In this document: piece after piece, positions 46,621-57,845 of the stretch
Layout: the number at the start of each line of letters is the position of its first letter
Position numbering within the stretch: position 1 is the first letter of the stretch
Source of the DNA: Conoideocrella luteorostrata
Taxonomy: Eukaryota > Ascomycota > Sordariomycetes > Hypocreales > Clavicipitaceae
NCBI GenBank assembly: GCA_032433595.1
Contig: JASWJB010000015.1
Coordinates: forward strand, 124,001 to 188,000
Length of the DNA: 64,000 nt
Direction of reading: 5' to 3'
Notes under the pieces: generated by a model
The model's input: the letters and a program-made list of their open reading frames with translations, nothing else
Told to the model about the DNA's origin: nothing
The model's database searches: none
Translations under genes and position numbers: made by a program

Positions 46621-47742
46621 TGCACGAAAAGAGGAATATCGTAGAGATAAATAGCAGCCGAATTCCCGTCAATTAGATAGAAATCAAGGACATTTTTCCA
46701 CTGCCTTGGAGATCGACTTCCATAGCTGCTCACTTGTGACATTAGATCTTCAGAAATGGTATGGGATAGCAATTTGTGCTTACTTCAGAGATCAAGAATC
46801 CGTTCAAATACATAAATTATGCTCCAGTAAGCTTGTTCCGGATCCCTTAATGAGTCTGCATTCAGGTGTGAAGATAGAGTGGGCAAACAATGAGAGCGGG
46901 AAAAACGACATTGTCAATCAACAATAAGCGTTAAGCTCTTGCCAGCCTTCACTGCCTAATTTTACCATTATTATGTCAGCAATAGATTAAGTAAAGTCAG
47001 ATTCATCAGTGATGTCGGAAAGTATTCTGTCAGACATACAGAGATCAGGGATGAACAGAGGCCGTAGCATTTCTGCCAGTACACGCTCAGGTACACTTGT
47101 TCACAAGCAAAGCCTGCGGCTGGCTGAAAATTCCTAGTGGCGCTGTCACGTGCTCCGGTCTTTTTGTTTTCTTCTTCTCTCTTTTGGATAAGTCTGGTAA
47201 TAAATTTGATGCCAATACATTTGACTGTGTCCCGATGAGCCTCCTACTGAAGTCATGGAACGATTGGCGCGAAGCGTATCAATCTCTGAAGATACTCAAG
47301 TATCCGAGGGAACTCTCTTGGAGTCCATCCCAATAAAGCGCAGGAGAGGCAATCAATGATGATAACGAGTTTCAGTAGTGGCAAAGGGTGGAAATTATTC
47401 AAGTGGCGGAACTTAAGTTGAGGGATATTTACGTCAAATGTTGAAAACTTCCAAGTCACACAAAAAAAGGCGTAGCCAGTCGCCACTTTTCATGTTCAGT
47501 TATGACCCTTATATAAAGCTCATATTTTCTGTCACACTTAAATTTACTCTTTTGCAGTAGATTTCAATCATGAAGTTGCTTCGTAACCTAAGACGTCGTT
47601 GACGTAACAAACTGCCAGTATAGACGGAGCTAATATTTGGTCATAATTGGCCGACAATCCCATGTCTTATCTGCAAAGCTAAGAATCAAGATGTCAGCCG
47701 CTAATACTAGAGCCCCTATGTTCAAGCACCAAACTCCTGGTG
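46621..47742. other. Intergenic
   Basis: No supported gene. Contains the inverse copy of an 86-bp dispersed repeat at 47454-47537, with a TTATATAAAG box inside it. Confidence 0.45.
47454..47537 (-). repeat. 86-bp dispersed repeat, copy 2
   Basis: Reverse complement of a sequence closely related to 21727-21812. Shared blocks include AGAAAATATGAGC, AAGGGTCATAACT, GTGGC and TTTTTTTGTGTGAC. Confidence 0.65.
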
Positions 47743-49225
47743 TTACTTTTTTGTCTCGATCGAGCAACGGTATCCAGCGAGGATCCGCAGCGCAGCCTCG
47801 ATATCATCGTCAGCGGTAGCAAATGTGATTCGGACCCAGCCGTAATCTTTGTTGTCACCAAAGAACTTTCCTCCTGCCGCAGTAATCAATCCCTTTTCAA
47901 CGAGAGCATCCATCATCTTACTTTCAGCATCAGCGTTGTGACAGGTCGAATCAACTTTGGCAAATATAAACATGCCATAGTCTGCAGAAATGTATTCAAT
48001 TTGCAAAGCATCTAAGCCTTTCGTTAACTTGCCATAAGCTGCCCCAAGATATTGAGAGTTGCGTCGCATTAAATCTGGTAATTCCGGAGATGTGAGCAGC
48101 GTTTGCGTGACGACGCCTGCCAGTGACGACGTCTGCCAATACGAGCTGAGGCCACAGGCCAGTCTAATGGCTGGATTATCCTGGGAAACGATACAGCCCT
48201 GGTACTTTCATTAGTAAATACCAGACGTGACCTTGGTGGGATATTTACCATGCGGATTCCACTACAGCCAAAATCTTTACTCAAACTCCATATAACGTGA
48301 ACTTTAGGGGCGAATGAGGTGATGTCGGCTGATGTTTCTTGGTTCCGTAATGATAACATTGATACAAAAGGTGAGTCGCATGTAGACCTGTTTTCAATCC
48401 GTGACAAGCCATAGACTTCGTCGCTGATTAAATGCAGGCCGTTACCATGACAGAAACGAAGTATACGGCGCAAAACATCAGCTGGATAACACTTCCCGAG
48501 AGGGTTATTAGGATTTGTAAGAATGACAGCTTTAATCTGCTGTTTTTTAGCATGTTGGGCGTATGCGTTTTGCAAGGCCACGATGATATCAACTTCAGTG
48601 GCGTTGCGCAGAAGCGAAGTCGTCACGACAATAGGCTCCACATTGGCATTTATCAGCATGTATGGCCCAAAACCCTCTAAGAGTGAAAACAGAAAAAGTT
48701 AGATATCTTTGACATAAGCATCAAGATTTGAGAAAATTGGCCTTACCCCAGCACGGTCCAAGTACCAGCACCTTGTCTCCAGGCTCGCAGATAGTGCAGC
48801 AGAGGGCATCCAAGGCATTTCCTGCCCCTGCCGTGGCAATTATGTGCTCAGGTTCAACTTGCTTGGACGGAGAAAAGTACTTGTTGAGTAGGTGTGCCAA
48901 AGCCTCGAGAAGCTCATGGCTTCCTCCGAACCCACTTGGATAAGACAACTCCTAAACGATACGATTAATATGTGCTTATTTTCGATGGGAGGGCTAATCG
49001 CGCACGGTTTTACGCGGCAGGGTTTTATCTCACCTTCAGACTAAGGTTATTCATGAGGGAATCCTTCATCAAAGTTAAAAAATCTTCTTTCATGAGATGG
49101 TTCTGAGCTATCGAGAGGTCAATTGTCGCTACGCCATCTGGGGGACTTCGATTGGGGCCGGCAATTTTTGGCAGTAACGCCTGAAGCTTCGTTCCCATGT
49201 GATCAGAAACAGTAGAGAAATCCAT
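47743..49225 (-). CDS. PLP aminotransferase, ACC-synthase-like
   Basis: Four exons (49225-49034, 48951-48747, 48676-48249, 48198-47743) give 426 residues. Fold-type I landmarks appear in order: the substrate-side YPSGFGGSHELLEALA, the PLP-phosphate region ATAGAGNALDAL, GPCWEGFGPYM (made by splicing), the NPNNPLGKCY asparagine, LISDEVYGLS with the PLP aspartate, the Schiff-base lysine in SLSKDFGCSGIRMG, and the C-terminal WVRITFA arginine. This is the class I/II subgroup that includes 1-aminocyclopropane-1-carboxylate synthases. In fungal clusters its members usually transaminate or use S-adenosylmethionine, and the sequence does not decide which. It is divergent from the adenylation gene across 1.3 kb. 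No damage is visible, so the cluster probably makes a nitrogen-containing product. Confidence 0.9.
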
Positions 49226-50536
49226 GATTGTATTTCTATGAATGTTAGAGAAACGGAGCTGGAAAAATACAGAATACTTTGATCAACGCGGCACACGGTT
49301 GGCTCGGACTTTCATGTGTGGCTGTGGTTTGTTTTAAATAGAGATTTTTCTCTCCACACGTGCCGACATGACATTACTACAAATATTTCAGAAGCGAATC
49401 TGCCAATCATGTAGAGGTCCAAGGTAGCTGCTGTGCATAGTAAAAACGATCAGAGATGTTTCAGCGCCATTATGCTGCTGATACTCTGCATTTCATCCCC
49501 TGAAATCTGTTTAGCCTGTCTTTTGACTTTTACGCTCTTCTAAGCCTGGGCATCCTCAAGAGTAGACGAGCCGCCAGCCGGATACTTCGGAGGGTGATTC
49601 ATTAGGTATCACCAAACAACGTCAATGTATTCGCATTGGGTTTAATTGTTTCACCTCTTGGTAGTCCTTTTGTGATGTACAGCCCGAATGTATGGCAGAA
49701 GATATCTGCGCAACTCAATGTTAGCTATGCATGATGAGTTTGAACATCGTCTGATCGCTGACTGAATTGATACAAAGGTAATCCTGGAGCCAGGCAAGAT
49801 GGTGCATGTTGACACTTACCTTGCTCGTTTGGATCCATGGATGATGACTGCTGCGCTGCTGACATGAAGACTAATGCCGCTCCATAATTCAAAGCACTAC
49901 CGTTTTCGCCAACGTCCGAAGCCTGCGGAACGGCCCAAGTACGCTCACCTTGCTGACATTTATTTACACTTTGGTATTATGCATGGTAAAGCTACGAATC
50001 CTACGGTGAGCATGCAGCTAGACGTAAGAGATTTGGGGGCCGTTAACGGACCCTCGGCCATTAAAAGTTTCGGGGGTCTTGGCATTCCGTTACACTCCGT
50101 TATGCAGGATGACGGGTAGCTTCCACGCTCACCTTGGCAAAATACTCTCTCCCACGTTTCCGAGGCTTGACCTATTTTTGCCTTCTTTTTTGGCGCTGAT
50201 GCTCGCATTCTATCCCTCTTTCCCATCCATCGGTCGCTCCGGCGGGTGTTTGAGGTCCATGTTGTCTGTACATGAACGAATCCTTACCGTTAGATAGCCC
50301 CTCTCCTTCTAAGTTACCCAAAAGACAACTATCGAAAGTATGTTAGACTAGTTGGTGGCGGCAGGTACTCTGTTTCTTACAATTACGGCCTACCCAGGGC
50401 GTTAGGTTAGGCAGTGTCATCAAGGGTTCCATCATCACTTATAAAACACACCAATCCGTTTTCTTGATGTGATCTGAATTTCACATAGCAAGTGTCTTTG
50501 ATTGTCTCGAGATATCCGATTTTGCATTTTGTAACC
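49226..50536. promoter_or_regulatory. Divergent promoter, aminotransferase and adenylation genes
   Basis: About 1.3 kb without a supported gene. It contains the upstream regions of both genes. A CCGTTACACTCCGTTATGC direct-repeat phrase lies at about 50087-50105. No motif is proposed with confidence. Confidence 0.35.
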
Positions 50537-52306
50537 ATGGTATGCCTGGTATTTGACGAGGGCCTCAAGCCGCCCAAACCCGCACTTCGCAAGAAGCAGC
50601 TTCTGCCTCATATTGTGGATGGCATGGCACGGGCCAGACCGCAAGCTGTGTATGCCGAATATCCAACCAACCCAGATAGCTACAATGATGGCTTCTCCAA
50701 GTTGACGTACGCTGGCCTGGCTAATGTCGTCAATGGACTGGCTTGGTGGCTCGAGGACATCCTCGGCCCTGGTGAAAAGTTCGAAACGCTGGTTTACTTC
50801 GGACCAAATGACTTTCGACAAAACGCCCTCGTTTTGGCGGCATGTAAAGCAGGATACAAGGTATTTCGACGCCCAACGTAGAGATTATACTTGCGGGTCC
50901 TATAGGCTAATGCTTTGTGCCAGCTCCTTCTTTGCTCACCACGCAACACTCCCGCGGGATACAAGGCTATTTTTGAAGCTGTAAAAGTCAAGACTATCCT
51001 CGCCGCCGGCTCACCAACGGTGCCTATCGTGAACACGCTCGTCATGGATAACCCCAGCTTAAAGGTTTTACAGGTTGAGGCGGTCTCAAAACTGTTGAGT
51101 ATCACTTACCCTCACTATCCGTATGATAAGCAATTCGCCACCGCACACAGTGAGCCCCTGCTCGTGCTGCACACCTCGGGGACTACAGCACTCCCCAAGC
51201 CCATTATCATCTCACACGATTGGGTCAGCAGCTGGACGCAGTCATTGCACGAAGAGTCGCCGCCGGGGACAGAAAGCCTTGACTGTCTGCACCAGGGCAA
51301 CCGCGTCTTGGTCATGATGCCGCCGTTCCACGCGGGAAACCTCATGCCGACGCTGTTTGATGCAATACACAACCAATCCACTGTCATTTTCCCACTGCCC
51401 GGCGGTATCTTGTCTCCCGATCACTTCCATCAGCACTTTATCGGCTGTGTTGGAGAGGCGCGCCCGGACGTCGCCCTCTTGCCCGCTGGATTCATTCACG
51501 CCATCGCCAAGGATCCCAAAATGCTTGACTTGGCTGCCAAGCACTTGGAGTACATCTTTTACACTGGCGGTGACGTCGCTGACTCCTACGGTGATGCTGT
51601 GGCCCAGCATGTTAAGCTGTTCAACGTCAACGGGTCCACGGAGCTTGCTTCGTACCCTGCCCTACGGCCGCGCGGCGAGTGGGATCGGACCATCTGGAAA
51701 TACATCATGCCGCATCCCATCTCGGGCATTGATTTCCGCTGTTACAGCTGGGATGGTGGAGACGCCAAATATGAAGCTGTGATAGTGCGAAACCAGGAAC
51801 CCTCGAACATACAGCCTATTTTCACCGTGTTTCCTGATCATAATGAATATCGCTCTGGCGATTTATTCTCGCCGCACCCAACCAAGGCCGGACTTTGGAA
51901 GTACCGCGGCCGGGCTGATGATTGCTTCGTCTTGGTGACGGGGTCTAACATCAACCCTTTGGCCATGGAAGGCCAAGTTCTGGCGCACAACGAGGTTAAG
52001 GGAGCCCTCATGTTCGGACAGCGGCGTCCGCGGCCTGGCTTGCTGGTTGAGCTGGAGGACGAGATCCAGGCAGAAGAGATGCTTTTCACAGACAAAGATA
52101 GACGTGATGCCCTCATTGACTCCATATGGCCCGCAATTGAGCGTGGAAATGGGGAATATTACGATCTGGCGCAAGTTAGAAAAGACAGCATCATTTTCAC
52201 AACTCCCGGTCGCCCAATGCCGCGAACACCAAAGGGCACCGTCAAACGGAGGCCGACATTGGATCTATACGAAGTCGAAATTAGTGACATGTACGGTTCT
52301 GCGTAG
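50537..52306 (+). CDS. Stand-alone adenylation (AMP-binding) enzyme
   Basis: Two exons (50537-50860, 50924-52306) give 568 residues. ANL-superfamily motifs are visible: A3 LHTSGTTALPKPI (about residue 190), A5 NVNGSTE, the A7 region YRSGDLF, A8 YRGRADDCFVLVTGSNINP, and A10 PRTPKGTVKRRPTL with the catalytic lysine. The pattern, especially GxNINP and TPKGTVKRR, is that of the A domain of fungal NRPS-like carboxylic acid reductases (A-T-R). Here the protein ends about 20 residues after A10, with neither carrier nor reductase domain. It could activate an acid as adenylate or CoA ester, or load a carrier in trans. The ATG at 50537 has a good context (ACCATGG); an in-frame ATG lies at 50492. Confidence 0.88.
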
Positions 52307-53278
52307 TGGGATAGGTGTAGAAGTTCGACTCTAGAGATGCTCGAAAAAAAGGGATGGAGTAGTAGAACAGGACTTCAATATGGATGCAAACGTAGAAATC
52401 TCATTTGGATCTCTATCTTACGTTTTGATAGTTCAATGCGACGCTAAATTTTTCGTTCTTATCAGCGTGCCATGCATTTCGTACTAATGCTTTTCGGCAG
52501 ATCTTCCTCTTCTGGCGACTGTTTGCCTATTGTAGTCGTTCCCTGGTATGAACACAGAGAATAACGGAGCATTCATGTGATCGGCCAGCGTTTCTTTACG
52601 CCCCGAAAACTATGAGTATTTCATGGCGCCTATTTCACCAGCTGTTATGAGCCCAAATGTTTGGATTTCTATACCCTCGAAGTTCCCAATTTGTCTAGGC
52701 AAAAAGCGGTCGCGTGGCTTGCGCCAGGAAACAGTGGTACGGATAGCGCGGATTGGACCAAATCCTTCAAAACAGGACACGCAAACCAAATTGACCAGGG
52801 TACGTAGCAGTAAAAGAGGGTCGATTTTCCTTCGCAGCCTAGCATCCTTGCAACTGTTTGAAGTTTTTAGCCACAGATGGAATTAACTAGAATTCAGAAG
52901 CACTGCACGATGAGTGTGCCATGAAATATAACAAACGCAAGCCAAACGCAAGTCAAACGGCCGCGTCTGGCAATACGCCCCAGGACTTTTATGCTAGGAA
53001 AGGACCCCGCGGAGGTTACGAACTTCCGATTAGGAGAGACGTACCACCGTCTCGCTAATCAGTGGTCAGACGACCCTTGTTAGTCTTGAGGTGTGGCGGC
53101 CCATCGGCAAACCACGATCCCCCGCACCGATAGGTAGCCTGCTGCCCGACCATCGGCCATGAACCTTATCTCTGGCTGGCAAATATGGATCCCTTTTTTT
53201 ATCACTTCCGACTCTCATCATATCGCGGCGGATAGGGGAGTCCCGTCGTAGTTGCTCATTCTTTAAGCCCATCTCATA
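52307..53278. other. Intergenic
   Basis: Only short frames without motifs. It contains the downstream region of the adenylation gene and the promoter of the Zn2Cys6 gene. Confidence 0.45.
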
Positions 53279-55745
53279 ATGGATGGCGGCCGCTTTGCCA
53301 AACGAGCGCGGCAGGCTTGCGAGCCATGCCGGTATTTAAACTATAGTTTTGAGTAAACACAAGGACTTTAACTGACTCTGTGCAATAGCAGAAAAAAATC
53401 GCGTTGTCCGGGAGAGCGACCCGCATGCTCATACTGCGAGCGCCTCGGCCAACACTGCGTATATAACCATGGGGCTGGTGAATCAGATAGCAGCCAATCT
53501 AGACACGATAGAAAAATGGTTTGGCTGCCCCCGCTATCTAGCGAGTCTATTGCGCTATCGTACTGACATTGCGAGGAGGAACATCGCATCGATAGCCTCG
53601 AAGGAAAGATGGATCGGCTTATCGAGCGTCTTACGTGAGGATGATACCAGTATCATACTATTTAACATGTTTCAGGAGCTAATAGCTGTAGCCCTGTATC
53701 CGTGCCAGCTCGTCAGTCCGTGACACAATATTCGTTTCCAGCCGGGGCTGCAAGGCCGTCGAGTGCGAGGGCATCCAGTGTTGGAGACATGCCGTGGTTG
53801 CAAGCAGGAGAGGAACGGAATGAACAGCTCTGGTAAGTCTCTCATCGACACTTAGTCTTATAGCTAATGTCATATTACGCTCTGCTAAGTGAAACCTCAG
53901 TGAAGTGCTTCTTCCTAGAGAGAATCTACTGGCAATGGGTCGGCTTTACCTCACTTGGTGTCATGCGCAGCCCATCTCTCTCTTCAATCCAGATACATTC
54001 CTACAGTCCCTCACATTTCGAGATCTGGAGCTGGTTCTGGCTCTGCAGACTTTGAGCCTTCGATACCCACCTAGCACGCTCACCCCTCAGACGCGGGAGA
54101 AGCTGGACTCGATGGAAAAAGAAGCGAGAACTATTGTCATGAACTGTATATCAAACTCAGAAATCGAGCTTTCAACTCTCCAGACATTATGCATTCTAAG
54201 CATGGTAGAGTTTGCAGGTAAGAGAAAAGCGATATGAACATTACAGTATATGACTTGCCTTCTTAGACTGACTTTCCCAGATGGCAGAGTGGCACAAGCA
54301 GGCCTGCATGTTGCAATCGCTAGCCAGTTAGCCCAGAGCGTGCAGCCTCACAACACGCTCGGAGACGCCCAAGAATTCAACGACTGTGTTCATAGCATCA
54401 TTATGCTTCAAAACCTTCAAGGCTTGATACCTCCAACAACTGGTCCTGTCAGTGCTCTCTCAGCTAGCAGTAACCCTCCGTCGGTATCGCAGATACACGC
54501 CGCGGCTCTATCCGGTATAGAACCGCCAAGCCTCTCGTCAGCAGGAATCCTTGGGCATAGCCAAATGGACTCCGGCATTATGAAATTTGCACTGGAACTC
54601 AGTGAGGCCTGGAGGATGGCCCGGACGTATGCTGCACGCCGCGTGACTTCGAATGCACTACCGCCTTGGAATCAGCACTCTGACTACTCCAGCATCATGC
54701 ATCTTCATCTAGAGTTTGACTGCCGCGTGCCTTTGAAGTATCGGTTTGCTGCTAATCAATTTGCAGAGCAGGACCAAGCGTCTTTAGAGCAGCGGCGTGA
54801 TTACTGGGGCCCTTGGCTTTTTATTCAGATCGTATATGCCGTCATCCCATGCATACTCAACCATCCATTTTTACTATCTATGCGGCTCAAAAACTTTCGA
54901 CACATTATACCCCAGTCTTTTATCCATCACTCATTCGAGTACATAAACCGGCATGCTGGTTGGATAGTATACTTCGTTAACCTGCTGGAAAAGAAGTCGT
55001 TCTGTATTTCTGACCCTTCACTCGCTCATTGCATATCTATTGTAGCGACAATTCATCTTCAGCACAGCTTTGTCAAAGATAAGGCGCTACGCGATAAAGC
55101 GCAGCAAGGATTCGACAAGTGCATGAGATTTCTACGACGAATGGGTGGAACTTGGCCTTGTGTGTCTGTCATGGTTCGTTTTACTCGACCGGTGCGCTTT
55201 CTGGGTCCGGCGTGTAGTTGCATGCTGACAGTCTGTAGGCCGACAATCTTGCAAAACTTAGAGAAAGTGTTGGCGTGGTTTGGTCGCCAACTTCACAGGA
55301 TACGGAGCTTCTGAACCGCCATAGGTCATTTTCGATCGATGCGCAGCTTCTGTGGGATATTTTGATCTACGAACGGGCCGGTCGCCACGATGCGGGAACG
55401 GACCAGTCAATCTTTGGCAAGACATTAAAAGTCAGTACCAAGTCTCGCGAAGATGATTTGCGGACTGCTGCCGAGTTTGATCTCGTTGGCTCGGCTGGTA
55501 TATCTGGCCACAAAGCTGTATCAAAAGAGACGCCAGCCTACGCACCGAATGAAGATGTACCGCCAACTCCACGATTCCTGGACAATATCGACGAAATAGA
55601 CCAAACCGCTCCTGACATTGGCGTATCTGTGGAAGATCGCTTCTTCGGAGGCATTGGCGGTCTGGATGAGCAGGAACACTTGTTTCTACAGGCAAATGAC
55701 TTTGGAAAAGCTATCGACAATTGGCTAAGCTTTGATTCATTCTAA
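53279..55745 (+). CDS. Zn2Cys6 transcription factor of the cluster
   Basis: Exon 1 (53279-53331) spliced to 53389 creates CEPCRRKKSRCPGERPACSYC followed by ERLGQHC, a complete zinc cluster with C-x2-C-x6-C-x5-C-x2-C-x6-C spacing. Later exons are well supported: one ending at 54217, then 54281-55173, then 55239-55745, giving a fungal regulator body (ENLLAMGRLYLTWCH, then AGLHVAIASQLAQS) and an acidic C-terminus. The stretch between 53460 and 53640 is uncertain. A TGA interrupts the frame before a helical linker (HRIDSLEGKMDRLIERL). A GTATAT...GCGAG intron of about 110-120 nt from the last cysteine codon would remove it, but the donor is unusual. Two further introns (starting 53636 and 53832) are plausible. 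Either the exon model is as described or the linker is broken. It probably regulates the adjacent oxidase genes. Confidence 0.75.
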
Positions 55746-55788
55746 TTATTAGTTATTCTAGCTACATGTAAATGTGCTACATTTCCGA

Positions 55789-57334
55789 CTACCATGCCAA
55801 CTCACAGTTCATCCTACGGCTCGATTCGCAGTCCAGCCGGCTGCATAAGTCAATGTCCGCCTGAGCAGTAGCTGTAACCTTATGTTTTGGTACCGCTGGC
55901 CAGATTTCCGCCCCAGCTGCTACCTCCATGTCGTGATGTGCCGTCACCAGATCACGAGTTAATTTTTGGAAGAATAATGGGCCCTTAACCGTAGTAGAAT
56001 AGTTAGAGATATGAAGTGTTTCGCGCACATTCAAAATAAAGTCTACATACCTTCTCTACACGAGGATGCAGTTCGCCCTGTAGAAATATGCCAGTGTTGA
56101 GATTTTTCTGGGCGCCGTTGCAGAGATCTTTATCTTCCTTCATGATGTTTTTAAAGAAATCACTATTGTCGTTGAATTCATCATCAGTAGAATCATTGTT
56201 TCTGTATACCTCGTACTCCATGTGCGTTTGTGTTGAGGAGATTGGCACGCAACGCTGAATAAAGAAGAAATGTGGTCTGCGAGTAAATTGATTTCTGTTT
56301 AGCGACAGGTTCTGACATTTTCAGTGGATAGCACTACCTACGTGACAGTTGTCGAGGCATTCGGATACAAGTATGTGCTCACATTCCCCAGACTCCTAGC
56401 CCCAGGGTCATCTTTGTCGACGGCATAATGCTGGATGTGGCCACCAGATGTTTCGACCGAGTACTTGGTTAAGTTGGTGACGGCAGGCAGTGCAGGGTGT
56501 CCAGTGGGACAATGATAGCACTAAATCCGGAGAAGTTTTAGTTACAACAACAAACATACATCCCTTTCCTGTTTAAGCAGCTGCCAGTGTCGATGCGACT
56601 TACCTCGTTATAATTATCTGCCAGTACCTTCCAATTGTATTCTCCGGTCATCTCCCATTGATGGTCAAAATGATAGTTCTTCATATCAAACTTCATAAGC
56701 CGTGGTTGAAAGTCTACAGTAGCAAAGTCTTGGTCCCATAGAATAGACGGAGTATCGCTTGCATCGAGGTTCACCCACACGAACCCCAGGTTGTCAACAT
56801 GTACGTGCACGCGATAAAGACCGTTGTCTTCTTTCTTGAAAGAAGCGAGTTCTTGATATTTTGGTGCTTTGGCCAAGTGGCCATCGAAGCCGTATGACCA
56901 TCCTTTTAATGATGTCAGTATTATATCAGTCAAACAACACTGACGGGCACACAAGTACAAGGAAAGTACAAAAACAACGCTATAATTTTTTCAACCTTAC
57001 CGTGGTATTTGCACGCCAGCACAGCTGCCTTCCCAGAATCTTTCTCAACAATAGGAAATGCACGGTGTCTGCAAACGTTATGGTGAGCTCGAATTTGACC
57101 TTCGCGGTCTTTGATCAGAAAAAAAGTATATCCAGCCTCAGTGATCCTGACAAAATGGCCGGTATCAGGGAAACGCAATTTATGGGTAACAAGTAGCCAT
57201 TTCTTGGAGAAAATGGCACGTCTCTCAAGCTCATACATAGCCGGAGACCTGTACCACGCTGCGGGTAGTGCCTGGGCTGGTTTTTCTTTGTCATCCTGCT
57301 TGTTGACGCTTCCGCCAAAGCCGAACCAGCTCAT
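55789..57334 (-). CDS. Rieske non-haem iron oxygenase, choline-monooxygenase-like
   Basis: Five exons (57334-57001, 56902-56604, 56520-56342, 56276-56051, 55983-55789) give 410 residues, with all phases consistent. The Rieske [2Fe-2S] ligands are in NVCRHRAFP and CKYHGW, a C-x-H...C-x2-H pair at about residues 88-112. The mononuclear iron site appears only after splicing: [15 protein letters not shown], with two histidines. The C-terminal half continues to a normal end. The closest family is plant and fungal choline monooxygenase-like proteins, which oxidise quaternary or N-methyl amines; electron-transfer partners are encoded elsewhere. It is divergent from the flavin amine oxidase at 57846 over about 510 bp, suggesting they act on the same amine. 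Substrate is not known. No break was found. Confidence 0.9.
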
Positions 57335-57542
57335 CGCGTTTTAATAATATGAAGTTCAACTTGAATGAGACTATTCTTTATGTATGAAATTATGGTAAAA
57401 TTTCTAGAGCAGAGAGATGACTTTATCCGCAATATAAGCAACCCGCCTTCCATCCACCAAGGTGTCAATCATCGCAGTGCCGTTATTAGTACTCAGATTA
57501 TGATATCCTTTTGGTGATATGTAATGCGAATGAGGCGGCACA

Positions 57543-57580
57543 CGGAACACGGGACACGGGACACGGAACAAGGAGCACGG
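57543..57580. promoter_or_regulatory. 7-bp CGG tandem repeat in the Rieske/oxidase promoter
   Basis: CGGRACA repeats four times in tandem from 57543 (CGGAACA, CGGGACA, CGGGACA, CGGAACA), followed by AGGAGCA and another CGG. CGG triplets thus lie on one face every 7 bp, in the promoter shared by two divergent oxidase genes. A zinc-cluster protein such as the one at 53279 is a natural candidate binder; this is inference. Confidence 0.5.
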
Positions 57581-57845
57581 GCCGCATCCGTCCCCACACG
57601 TCCTATCTCTTGAGCCGTCTTCCGTGCCCACCCATCACCGCATTATTGGACAAGGAGTCAGCCACAAATGCATCATTGCCAGCAGTGCATAGACCTAGAG
57701 ATAATGCGAACTAGACTCTTAGCCAAGACGATGTCGCCGAAGACTTAAGAATACCTCAAAGGTACTCTTCTCCTAAGCGATAGAACTCGATATACCACAA
57801 GAAAATACGTATAAGTCCGCTGCTCGGTGATACGCACTTACTGAA

